Below, one piece after another: positions 6,040 to 15,831 of a stretch of 21,426 nucleotides of DNA. The notes below the pieces were generated by a model. That model searched no databases, had not been told where the DNA came from, and saw only the letters and a list, made by a program, of their open reading frames with translations. How positions within the stretch are numbered: position 1 is the stretch's first letter; the number at the start of each line of letters is the position of its first letter. The stretch lies in the NCBI GenBank assembly GCA_005884825.1, contig VAZT01000008.1, forward strand, positions 1 through 21,426, given 5' to 3'. The DNA comes from Alphaproteobacteria bacterium. GTDB lineage: Bacteria; Pseudomonadota; Alphaproteobacteria; ATCC43930; CGMCC-115725. The position numbers and the translations under genes are program-made.

Positions 6040-7186
6040 TCAGCAATAGAATGCCTGCAGACGGGCTCGCAACTCGCTCGACGATGGGTCCATCGGCGCC
6101 TCGGTCTGTTCGCCGGTATCGAGATCACGCAGGGCGACTACGTTGCGCGCAATTTCCTCCTCGCCGATGAGCACCGCTACACGCGCGTTCACACTGTTCG
6201 CCCGCCGCATGCGACGGGCCACGTTCCCGGAATAGCCAAGATCCACGGCCCAGCCATAGTTTCTCAACACCTCTGCGAGCGTCAGCGCCTCTCCTTCCGC
6301 AGCTTCCCCGATCGGCACCACGGCGATCGGGCGCGGCGGCGGGGGTGGTTCGGCTATCAGCATTGCCAGTCGCTCGATGCCGGCCGCCCAGCCGATTCCG
6401 GAGAGCGCAGGCCCGCCCATCATCTCGACCAACCCGTCATATCGACCGCCGCCCATGACAGTGCCCTGCGCGCCCAGAGCGGCCGTCACGAACTCGAATG
6501 CAGTATGGGTATAATAATCGAGCCCACGAACGAGCTGTGGGTTCAGCCGGTAGGTTATGCCGAGCCGATCGAGTCCGGCGCGGACCCGATCGAACAAGCG
6601 GCGCGACTCGGCGTTCTGGTAATCGGCAAAGACGGGAGCATCGCGAGCAACTCGCTGATCGGTTTCTTCTTTCGAATCAAAGATGCGCAGCGGGTTGCGC
6701 TCGAGCCGCCGCTGGCTGTCCTCCGAAAGTTCGGAGGCGCGTGCCGAAAAGTAGGAGACGAGCGCTTGACGATAAGCGCTGCGGCTCTCGTTGTCGCCGA
6801 GCGTATTGAGTTCGAGCACGACGCGGTCGCCTATCCCGAGCGCGTCGAGAATGCGGCGGCCTAACGAGATCACCTCGACATCAGCTTGCGGCTGGGCGAC
6901 GCCGATCAGTTCAACGCCGATTGACTACTCCCGCAGTATTCTCCGGCCGCAGGGTCACCTCTTCGCCGCCGCGATCGGTAAACGTGTACATCTCCTTAGC
7001 GACGATGTCGGTATGCTCGCCGATCGGTCGTGCGAAGACTTCCGTGAACTCAAATATCGGCGTCGCCATCTCGAGAAAGCCATACAACCCGGCCGTGGCG
7101 CGCGCCGTCTCGCTCACTTGCCGGTGGCGTCGCGCCGCCTCCGGGAGAAGGTCTTGGGTGCCGCGGACCGGCTGCAACGGACGCAT
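6040..7186 (-). pseudogene. hisS: Histidyl-tRNA synthetase, internal deletion plus frameshift
   Basis: HisRS charges tRNA-His. The first 88 codons, from ATG 7186 (GGAG 8 bases upstream), encode RGTQDLLPEAARRH, motif 1 (about 35-52, ATPIFEFTEVFAR) and TLRPENTAGVV. The frame then ends at a stop after three codons. Homology resumes in another frame at 6921 with IGVELIGVAQPQADVEVISL and runs intact to the stop at 6040, through LVRGLDYYTHTAFEF, MGGGRYDGLVEMMGG and motif 3 GIGWAAGIERLAML. From the conserved family layout about 38 residues are missing at 6922/6923, covering class II motif 2 (the GPMFRYERPQKGRYRQFHQ-type segment with an essential Arg). The lost length must be 2 modulo 3, so about 113 bases. 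The split product cannot be an active enzyme. Either an intact hisS lies elsewhere, or this is a sequencing or assembly fault. An ATG at 6873 could start the C-terminal part. Confidence 0.9.
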
Positions 7187-7205
7187 GCGCAAATCTCCGG
7201 TGATC

Positions 7206-7227
7206 CGCGAGAAGATGTTAGCTCGCG
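7206..7227. repeat. Inverted repeat upstream of hisS
   Basis: CGCGAG (7206-7211), 10 bases, CTCGCG (7222-7227) is a perfect 6-bp inverted repeat about 20 bases before the hisS ATG. It could be an operator or a leader hairpin. No T-box or attenuator layout is visible, and the 159-base gap to the monooxygenase gene shows no promoter I can call with confidence. Confidence 0.25.
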
Positions 7228-7345
7228 ATGAATGCCACAAGGGGCGTTGCAGCGCCGGTCCGATGATCAGCCATGCCCGCCGCGGCTTTCGCCGCCGCCA
7301 GCACTACCTCGAATTAACCCGACACGGCCTCATCGGTATCTTTGC

Positions 7346-8488
7346 TTAACCACGGTTGAACGCCGGGATGACATCCTTGGCGAACCACCTGAGCTGCTCT
7401 TTGAACTCCTCGGGGGGCAAGCCCTCGGCCCAGTGGATCATGAAATCCTCCAGGCCCGGATACTTCGCCTCGATCGATTTGATCCCCTCGATGACCTGAG
7501 ACGGCGGGCCACAGAACCAAGCCTTCTGCTCAACGCCGTCACGCAGCGACGGCACCCGCGCCGGCGCTCCAGGAGTACCCCAAGTCCGGCCTTGCTCATC
7601 GGCATAGCGCACAAACCCAAACGGAGCGAACCATTTGTAGCGCTCGTCGTGTGAAGGCTCGAGGCGGCGGATCGCCACTTCACGGGTGTCGGCAAGGTAA
7701 ACGCCCGCCCCCCAGATCATGTCTTGGCCGAGCTGTGAAGGGCGGCCGTGCCGGATGCAGGCCGCGTGGAAGGCACCAACCACGTCATCGAGGATTTTTT
7801 CGCCGTTCAAGGTAACCATCGCTTTCAGGCCGTATTTCGCCATCATATCGATGGTCCTGCCGCTGGCTATCGGCATCCAGATCTCGACCGGCAAGTGTTT
7901 CGGCCGCGGAACTACCGTAATTTCCTCAAGCTGGTAGCCGCGATAGGGGACTGATGGCGGGCATTCGTAATATTTGCCCTTGTGATGAAATGCCTCCTCG
8001 TTGAAGCACTTTAAGAGAAGCTGGAGTTGCTCTTCAAATAGCTCACGATTGGCTTCGGCATCGAGGAGAGGGGCTCCAAAAGTCTCGACCTCGCGCGTGT
8101 GATACCCGCGGCCGACTCCCATTATCACGCGGCCGTCGGTGACGATGTCCGCCATCGCGTAGTCTTCCGCCAGCCGGATCGGATGCCACATCGGGAGGAT
8201 ATTGAAGGCGCAGCCAAATTTCAGCCGCCGCGTTTGGGTGGCCAGCCACAGCCCGAGCTGAATAAGGTTGGGCAAGCACTCATATCCTTCACGCTGGAAA
8301 TGGTGCTCGGCCGTCCAGAAGGCGTAATAGCCCAGCTCGTCCATCTCCCGAGCCACATCGCGGGCCGTCCAGAATACCTCGCTGAGCCGCTCATTCGGAT
8401 ACCGGCGGTCGTTCGCCGGCGTGCCTTGCAGGCCGATGTTGTCCAGTTCGATCTGGCCGACATAGAGTGCATGAAATCGTTTGATCAT
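7346..8488 (-). CDS. LLM-class (luciferase-like) flavin-dependent monooxygenase
   Basis: The 380-residue protein has the TIM-barrel fold of bacterial luciferase-like oxidoreductases, which oxidise organic substrates using reduced FMN or F420 and oxygen. Diagnostic stretches are YYAFWTAEHHFQREGYECLP (about 54-73), the strand-turn LKFGCAFNILPMWHPIRLAEDYAM, TDGRVIMGVGRGYHTREVETFG, and VPRPKHLPVEIWMPI before the C-terminal barrel. FMN is more likely than F420, but this cannot be settled by eye. The substrate is unknown. The ATG at 8488 has GGAGG 12 bases upstream, a little far. It lies 65 bases after the secreted Pro-rich protein gene on the same strand and could be the last gene of that transcript. 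In the 159-base gap after it, a 5-bp GC stem with a 4-base loop lies at 7282-7295, without a U-tract. Confidence 0.92.
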   Translation of the reverse strand: MIKRFHALYVGQIELDNIGLQGTPANDRRYPNERLSEVFWTARDVAREMDELGYYAFWTAEHHFQREGYECLPNLIQLGLWLATQTRRLKFGCAFNILPMWHPIRLAEDYAMADIVTDGRVIMGVGRGYHTREVETFGAPLLDAEANRELFEEQLQLLLKCFNEEAFHHKGKYYECPPSVPYRGYQLEEITVVPRPKHLPVEIWMPIASGRTIDMMAKYGLKAMVTLNGEKILDDVVGAFHAACIRHGRPSQLGQDMIWGAGVYLADTREVAIRRLEPSHDERYKWFAPFGFVRYADEQGRTWGTPGAPARVPSLRDGVEQKAWFCGPPSQVIEGIKSIEAKYPGLEDFMIHWAEGLPPEEFKEQLRWFAKDVIPAFNRG

Positions 8489-8553
8489 CGAGTTGGTTGA
8501 CCTCCATCACTTAAAGGCAGGCCCCGCTGCATTCTCTCACAGCGGATTAGCCT

Positions 8554-9201
8554 CTACCGAAAGACCCCGGGTCCGGGTGGTGCCCACGCATTGGGATAGC
8601 TCGGGGCGTAACCATATGCGGGTGGACCGGCAAAGTAATTGGGATAATAGAGCGGTGGCGCTTGCGGCGGCTCCGCCGGAGGCTCGGTGGTGCTCCCGAT
8701 CCGCATATCGGGATAGTCGCGCGGGGGAGAGAGCCGGCCAATCGCAGGCTCGGCCGGCGATCGGTCCCGTTTTTGCCTTTTATCGGAAGCAACCGTACGG
8801 TGGCCTTGCCTACGAGAGGCGGCGTCCATGGAATGATTCCCGATCCGCGCAGCCGTCGCTCGCTTCTTGGCCAGCGAGATTCCGAGATACGACGCGGAGT
8901 TGAGGCGAGGCTTGTTTTGCGACAATTGGGACTTTGATCGATCGAACCTGATCGCCGGCGTGCTCGGGGCCGATTGATTGCGACTCGATGCCGGATCGGG
9001 CATCGACCGCTCGCCGGTTTCCGCCGGGACGCTCCGCGGCAGCGGAGGGAGCGGAGCCCTCGCGGAGGGCTCGTCTTCGGCCCGAGCTGGAGGTCCCGAG
9101 ACGAGCAGCAACAGGGCTACGCTGGTCATGAAGTGGAGCCCGGCGCGTCCCTTTAGCGGCTTCAGTCTATCAAGCGAGCTCGCCACTTTTCTTCCGGGCA
9201 T
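8554..9201 (-). CDS. Secreted Pro/Tyr-rich hypothetical protein
   Basis: The 215-residue protein has a basic N-terminus, a hydrophobic run (MTSVALLLLVSG, about 25-36) and a likely signal-peptidase I site after PPARA near residue 41, so export is probable. The mature part is Pro-, Ser- and Arg-rich and looks disordered. The C-terminus is a Pro/Tyr/Ala-rich tail with repeated short units (YYPNYFAGPPAYGYAPSYPN). No domain is recognised. The ATG at 9201 lies 9 bases after the permease stop, preceded by a GGGGGG tract that may act as ribosome site. It appears to be the last gene of the long operon. Composition resembles cell-envelope or surface-associated low-complexity proteins, but homology cannot be judged by eye. 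It was chosen over the overlapping plus-strand frames because of the signal peptide and the tight operon spacing. Confidence 0.62.
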   Translation of the reverse strand: MPGRKVASSLDRLKPLKGRAGLHFMTSVALLLLVSGPPARAEDEPSARAPLPPLPRSVPAETGERSMPDPASSRNQSAPSTPAIRFDRSKSQLSQNKPRLNSASYLGISLAKKRATAARIGNHSMDAASRRQGHRTVASDKRQKRDRSPAEPAIGRLSPPRDYPDMRIGSTTEPPAEPPQAPPLYYPNYFAGPPAYGYAPSYPNAWAPPGPGVFR

Positions 9202-9210
9202 CCGCCCCCC

Positions 9211-10425
9211 TCAATGGTAGGGGTCGGCAGCATCGCGCAGTCCATCTCCGAAGAAATTGAAGGCCAGGACGGTGATGATCACACAGGCGACAGGAAGCAT
9301 CAGCCAGGGATAGAGCGCTACCACATTGATGTTTTGGGCTTCGTTGAGCAGCACTCCCCAGCTCGTCATCGGCGGCCGAAGCCCCAGGCCGAGAAAGGAA
9401 AGCGCAGTCTCACCAAGAATCATGCCGGGGACCATCAGAGTAGCCGAGGCGATCAGGTGGCTCATAAAGCTCGGCAGCAGATGCCGGCCGATGATTCGCG
9501 CGGGCTTCGCACCCATCAGCACTGCGGCGGTGCAAAAATCTTCCTCGCGCAACGCCAGCAGCTTCGATCGTACGGCACGCGCGAGATGGGTCCATTCGAT
9601 CATGCCGAGGATCAGGGTGATGCCGATATAGACGAGGATCGGGCTCCAGCTCACCGGCAGGATTGCCGACAGCGCCATCCACAGAGGCAGGTGCGGAAAC
9701 GATTGGATGACCTCGATTCCACGTTGGATCAGGATGTCGGTCCACCCGCCGTAATAGCCGGCAATCCCGCCGATCAGAATACCAAGTGTAAAGCTGACAG
9801 CCACGCCGAGAAGCCCGACGGTGAGCGAAATGCGCGCTCCGTAGATCATTCGAGACAACAGATCGCGGCCCAGCCGATCGGTCCCGCCCAGAAAAAGCTG
9901 CCCGCCGACGGCCGGGCACACCAGGTGCAGATCACCTGGAAACAATCCCCAGAAGCGATACTCGCTGCTGTGGCAGAAAAAGCGGATCGGCTCCCGCGTG
10001 CCATTGTTGGTATAGACGCGTTCGAGGGTGTTCATATCGAGCCGGTAATCGTAGCCATAAACAAACGGGGCGACCAGTTTGCCTTGGTCGAAGATCCGGA
10101 TTCGCTGTGGCGGAGCATAGATGAAATCAGTATTACGGACGTCCAAGCCATATGGAGCGAGGATTTCGCAAATCAAAGTCGATGCGTACATGATCAGAAG
10201 GATCGCACCGGACACAACGGCGACGCGGTGGCGGCGTAGCTTCCACCACACCATTCGCCACTCCGACGCCATATAAAAGCGCTCCTGCGCCGGCGTCATT
10301 CTCTCGACGGAATAGGGGTCGAACGGCGCGTCGGATATATAATGCGGCAACCGGTCGGCGATCGGCGCTGACGTGGTGCCGGCCCGGTCCCGTGGGGCGC
10401 CGCCCGCGACCGTCATCTCGCTCAT
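9211..10425 (-). CDS. Peptide-type ABC transporter permease (DppC/OppC family)
   Basis: The 404-residue inner-membrane permease is the C-type partner of the importer. It has a long cytoplasmic N-terminus (1-65), a first membrane helix (about 70-90, VVSGAILLIMYASTL), a periplasmic insert of roughly 90 residues, and the core helices. The ATPase-contact EAA loop is LMGAKPARIIGRHLLPSFMS, and the C-terminal NFFGDGLRDAADPYH is typical of the family. The insert contains REPIRFFCHSSEYRFWGLF, followed by FLGGTDRLGRDLLSRMIYGA. I recall similar RFF...WGL inserts in a subgroup of Hyphomicrobiales Dpp-like permeases. It overlaps the upstream permease by 4 bases (ATGA) and precedes the secreted Pro-rich protein by 9 bases. 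The substrate class (di/oligopeptide, opine, muropeptide or sugar) cannot be fixed from sequence. Confidence 0.93.
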   Translation of the reverse strand: MSEMTVAGGAPRDRAGTTSAPIADRLPHYISDAPFDPYSVERMTPAQERFYMASEWRMVWWKLRRHRVAVVSGAILLIMYASTLICEILAPYGLDVRNTDFIYAPPQRIRIFDQGKLVAPFVYGYDYRLDMNTLERVYTNNGTREPIRFFCHSSEYRFWGLFPGDLHLVCPAVGGQLFLGGTDRLGRDLLSRMIYGARISLTVGLLGVAVSFTLGILIGGIAGYYGGWTDILIQRGIEVIQSFPHLPLWMALSAILPVSWSPILVYIGITLILGMIEWTHLARAVRSKLLALREEDFCTAAVLMGAKPARIIGRHLLPSFMSHLIASATLMVPGMILGETALSFLGLGLRPPMTSWGVLLNEAQNINVVALYPWLMLPVACVIITVLAFNFFGDGLRDAADPYH

Positions 10426-11420
10426 TCGCGCCGGCCCGCCTGCAGTCGGATACGCGGATCGAGCACTGCGAGCGCGAGGTCCGATATGAAGACGCCGATG
10501 ACCGTGAGGAACGCCATGAACATCAAGAATGAGCCGGCCAGATACATGTCTTGACTGCGCAACGCGTCGAGCAACATCGGTCCGGTCGTCGGCAAAGACA
10601 TCACTACGGAGACGATCGCCGCACCGGAGATGACGTGCGGCAAGAGTGACCCAATGTCGGAGATAAAGGGATTGAGAGCCATCCGTAAAGGATACTTAAA
10701 TAATAGTTTGAGGGGGTGAAGGCCTTTTGCGCGGGCGGTCACGACATACTGCTTCTGCAATTCATCGAGTAGATTGGCGCGCAGCCGCCGGATCATGCTG
10801 GCTGTTCCAGCGGTGCCGATAACGACAACCGGGATCCAGAGATGCGCCGCCACCGATAAGACCTTACCAAAGCTCCAAGGCTGATCGACGTATTTCGGAT
10901 CCATCAGCCCCCCAATCGAGATGCCGAAATACACATTGGCTAGGTAAAGCAGAACGAGTGCCAGCAAAAAGCTCGGAGTCGCCAATCCGAGAAACCCGAG
11001 CAGGGTCAATAGGTGGTCCGACCAGCTGTATTGATGAGTTGCCGAATAGACTCCAATCGGGAACGAGACAATGTAGGTAAACAATATCGTGGAGAAGGAC
11101 ACAATAAAGGTCATTAACAGCCGGTCACCCACTACTTGGTTGACTGGCAGGTTGTAGGCAAACGAATAGCCCATATCGCCGTGTAGGAGACCCCCGGCCC
11201 AGAATATATATTGCTCCCAAAGCGGGCGATCGAAACCATACTGTGCTTTCAAGAAATTGATTTTGGCGAGATCGGCCGCCTCACCCGAGCTCTGCAATTC
11301 GGCGATGTAGGTCGAAAAGTAATCCCCCGGCGGCAGATTGATAATCGTGAAGATCACGATACTGATTGCTATCAGTGTCGGGATCATGATCAGAATGCGG
11401 TGCACGATATAGCTGAGCAT
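10422..11420 (-). CDS. Peptide-type ABC transporter permease (DppB/OppB family)
   Basis: The 332-residue permease is the B-type half of the importer. It starts with the family-typical first helix (IVHRILIMIPTLIAISIVIF, about 5-24). A periplasmic segment follows with AQYGFDRPLWEQYIFWAGGL and GDMGYSFAYNLPV, then five further helices. The EAA loop YVVTARAKGLHPLKLLFKYP contacts the ATPase, and the C-terminus reads LALAVLDPRIRLQ. Length is normal. The ATG at 11420 has AGGAG 9 bases upstream, overlapping the stop of the substrate-binding protein gene, and the 3' end overlaps the next permease by 4 bases. The spacing implies co-translation of a stoichiometric complex with the fused ATPase encoded upstream. 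Confidence 0.94.
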   Translation of the reverse strand: MLSYIVHRILIMIPTLIAISIVIFTIINLPPGDYFSTYIAELQSSGEAADLAKINFLKAQYGFDRPLWEQYIFWAGGLLHGDMGYSFAYNLPVNQVVGDRLLMTFIVSFSTILFTYIVSFPIGVYSATHQYSWSDHLLTLLGFLGLATPSFLLALVLLYLANVYFGISIGGLMDPKYVDQPWSFGKVLSVAAHLWIPVVVIGTAGTASMIRRLRANLLDELQKQYVVTARAKGLHPLKLLFKYPLRMALNPFISDIGSLLPHVISGAAIVSVVMSLPTTGPMLLDALRSQDMYLAGSFLMFMAFLTVIGVFISDLALAVLDPRIRLQAGRRE

Positions 11421-11432
11421 CTCGCCCGGCTC

Positions 11433-13391
11433 CTATGGAGAGGTTGGCGGCGAGAGGGTCGCAGATGCCGATTTTGCCGACGGCTCCGACAGATCGAACC
11501 AGAACCCGTCCGGTTTGTAAATGCCAAAATAGGCTCCCGGATCCCAATTGTAGATCCCCTGCTCGGGGACATTTCGAAGCTTGTCGTTGACCACTATAGG
11601 TTGCAGTACGCCGGCGACGGTTCCGATCGAGAACACCTCATCCGCCCAGATCTGAAGCACGTCGCGCCAAATGCGCGTATGCTCTTCATCAGATCCTGCG
11701 GCAAGCCACTGTTGATAGAGTTCCAGCAGCCGGATGGCGGACGGTAGAGCCGGAGGTTCGCCCGCCGTGCCTTTCGTCTCATAATATTGACCCCATTTGG
11801 GCCACTCGAGTTGCTGCTGAGAAGTCGGCGCGAACTCCCAAGGCGACATGGCGGCGGTTGCCAACCCGTTCTCGATCCCCTTGTCGATCGACATCAACGT
11901 CTCGCCGGAAAAGACTCGCCGCCTGAACAGGGTCAACTGCGACGGTTTGGCAAAGAGCTTGATCCCAACGCGACGCCAGGAATCACGGACCAGCTCGAGA
12001 ACGTCCGATTGTTCGGTCGACTCTCCCGAATTCTCGACGATAATCTCCACCGGCCTTCCGTCCGGAAGCTGCCGCATACCGTCGCTCCCCTTGACCAACC
12101 CGACCAGGTCGAGGAGGCGGTTGGCTTCACCCGGGTCAAACCGTGCCCAAGCCGAACGATATCGGGCATCATAGAGCGGACTCTGCGGCAATAAGGTGTT
12201 CTGCCCTTCTATCGCCAGCCCGAAATAGATAACCTGGTTGATCTCGTGGCGATCGACCGCGAGCGACAAGGCGCGTCGAAAACGCAAATCCCGGACGAGA
12301 CCACGCCAGATCTCGTCATTGACATTCATGTTCGGATAAAGCGCCAGCTGGCTACCGGGACCGGTTCGCCAAAGCCGCACCTTGTAGTGGTTGCGCACTT
12401 CGCTCGCTTTGAGAAAAGTATAGTTGTCGAAGCGCAGATAGCGCGCCTGAAGATCGCTCTCCCCCGCACCGGTCTTGGCCGGAATGATCTTGCTGTCGGC
12501 TATCGATAGGATTACCCGATCGATGTACGGAAGCTGATTTCCCTCCTTGTCGATCCGGTAATAATAAGGGTTCCTTTCGAATATGACGCGGTCGGCAGGC
12601 GGCCTCGTCTTCAGTATCCAAGGCTCCAAAGATGGCAGGTCAGGGTTGTCATCCCGATACATCGTGTCTAGTTTATTGTGATAGGCTGCCCAATTGCGCT
12701 GGTTCGCCTGTTTTACCAACGCATCTAGCGCTGCCTTGTCGCCATATTTTTCGTGGAATTGCTTCAGATAATGAGAAGGGCGGTAGATGTACAGCGGACT
12801 CGGCCCGGCCAGATCCGGTAAAAAGAGTGGGTTCGGTCGTCCCCAGCTATAGCGAACCGCCGTTGCGCTCAACACCTCGAAATGGGGTCTTTCACCTTGC
12901 GGCAGCAGCGATATTGGTAATCCCGATGGCGACAGGTGCTTATTGTGCGCGACATCCTCAAACCAATATCGGAAGTCTTCCGTGGTGAACGGTTGTCCGT
13001 CCGACCATTTGTGTCCTTTGCGCAAGTGGAGCGTGAAGATCCGATTGTCTTCTATTTCGATCGACTTGAGGATATCCGGCGCAAATTTAAGCGAAGGAGT
13101 ATACCCAACCAGCCTCGCATAGCCGTACACCACCATCATACGGGTGTCCTTGGGGCCACCCATTAGCATCCGCAGCTCGCCCCCCGGGGTGCCGATGGTT
13201 TCCAGCTCTGCGATAGCCGGCTCATCCGGCACCCGTTCCCCGACTTTGGGCAGATTTCCAGTTCCTACATCATTCTCGAGAGCTGGCGTTTCCCGCAATT
13301 CGGCTCGTGCTTCGTTGGGCAGGGCAAGCGCGACAGCCGCTGCAATTCCCAGTCGCATCGCCTCGCGGCGGTTGGGGCGGGTCTCGGTCAT
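11433..13391 (-). CDS. ABC transporter substrate-binding protein, SBP_bac_5 family
   Basis: The protein is a periplasmic extracytoplasmic receptor of the cluster-C (peptide/nickel/opine) type, about 652 residues, near the size of YejA-like receptors. Family landmarks include the stretch from EIEDNRIFTLHLRKGHKWSD to GQPFTTEDFRYWFEDV, and later FRRALSLAVDRHEINQVIYF. The start is taken at ATG 13391 (MTETRPNRREAMRLGIAAA). The frame is open 309 bases further, but that part overlaps the ATPase gene and looks like shadow. The N-terminus has a twin arginine (NRREAMRL) before a hydrophobic run ending in ARA near residue 30, so Tat export is possible, Sec being the alternative. It begins 14 bases after the ATPase stop and ends 12 bases before the first permease. 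The ligand is not predictable by eye. Confidence 0.93.
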   Translation of the reverse strand: MTETRPNRREAMRLGIAAAVALALPNEARAELRETPALENDVGTGNLPKVGERVPDEPAIAELETIGTPGGELRMLMGGPKDTRMMVVYGYARLVGYTPSLKFAPDILKSIEIEDNRIFTLHLRKGHKWSDGQPFTTEDFRYWFEDVAHNKHLSPSGLPISLLPQGERPHFEVLSATAVRYSWGRPNPLFLPDLAGPSPLYIYRPSHYLKQFHEKYGDKAALDALVKQANQRNWAAYHNKLDTMYRDDNPDLPSLEPWILKTRPPADRVIFERNPYYYRIDKEGNQLPYIDRVILSIADSKIIPAKTGAGESDLQARYLRFDNYTFLKASEVRNHYKVRLWRTGPGSQLALYPNMNVNDEIWRGLVRDLRFRRALSLAVDRHEINQVIYFGLAIEGQNTLLPQSPLYDARYRSAWARFDPGEANRLLDLVGLVKGSDGMRQLPDGRPVEIIVENSGESTEQSDVLELVRDSWRRVGIKLFAKPSQLTLFRRRVFSGETLMSIDKGIENGLATAAMSPWEFAPTSQQQLEWPKWGQYYETKGTAGEPPALPSAIRLLELYQQWLAAGSDEEHTRIWRDVLQIWADEVFSIGTVAGVLQPIVVNDKLRNVPEQGIYNWDPGAYFGIYKPDGFWFDLSEPSAKSASATLSPPTSP

Positions 13392-13405
13392 CCGCGCCGG
13401 TCGAT

Positions 13406-15309
<1,904 letters not shown>

Positions 15310-15313
<4 letters not shown>

Positions 15314-15831
15314 ATGGCGGCTCCGGCCGCGTTACCAAATCGCGGTTCTGTTGCCTGTAGTTCGATGCCGAGTGCCTGCAGATTGGCCGATGTGGCCGGA
15401 TCTAGCGATAGGCCACGCATCTCGGCGGCTTTCACCGAGGCGATGACCAATTCGGAAAACCCCTCGACCCGGCTGTCGATCCGCAGGGTCGACCAGCCGG
15501 CGCCGAGCTTGAGCTGCATCCAGCCGCCACGGCCGTCCCGACGGGTGGAATAATAAGAAAGTTTCATTCGGTCGAGCTCGCTCCACCAGAAGGAGGCCTG
15601 CAGCAAACCCGAGGATTGCAAAGCCGCCTCGGTCACTTCGATAGAGGTGCAATGGCGAAGCGCGGTGCGGACGCCAAATACCGCAAAAAGGGCTGCAAAC
15701 CCAGCCAGCATTGTCCCGCCGACAATTCCGACCGGCACGATCGCGAGTACCGCAATGGTCGGAAAGAATCCGGCTGCAGCCCGAAGATAATCACCGAAAA
15801 GAGCCGAAGGCGGATAGGCGTGGCGGGTCAT
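15310..15831 (-). CDS. Small membrane protein with a PH-like cytoplasmic part
   Basis: The 173-residue protein has two adjacent hydrophobic helices (about 21-54, FFPTIAVLAIVPVGIVGG then AGFAALFAVFGV). A soluble, strand-rich part follows with ALRHCTSIEVTEAALQSSG, SFWWSELDRMKLSYYSTRR and GWMQLKLGAGWSTLRIDS. The pattern of a double helix followed by short alternating strands with a mid-domain Trp resembles bacterial PH-domain/YcxB-like membrane proteins, but I cannot confirm membership. Function is unknown. It overlaps the deacetylase homologue upstream and the ATPase downstream by 4 bases each, so it is translated between the glycan and the transport parts of the operon and may link them at the membrane; that role is inference. 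Confidence 0.8.

Noticed and set aside
6033..6128. 32-codon N-terminal extension of RF1
   Set aside because: It lies within hisS and is unlike RF1; the start at 6032 gives exactly the usual 360 residues.
6900..6945. Programmed ribosomal frameshift in hisS
   Set aside because: A frameshift would restore the frame but not the ~38 missing residues, and no slippery heptamer is visible at the junction.
9214..10239. 341-codon open plus-strand frame opposite the DppC-type permease
   Set aside because: The opposite strand encodes a clear permease; the His/Asp/Gln-rich product is a reverse-frame artefact.
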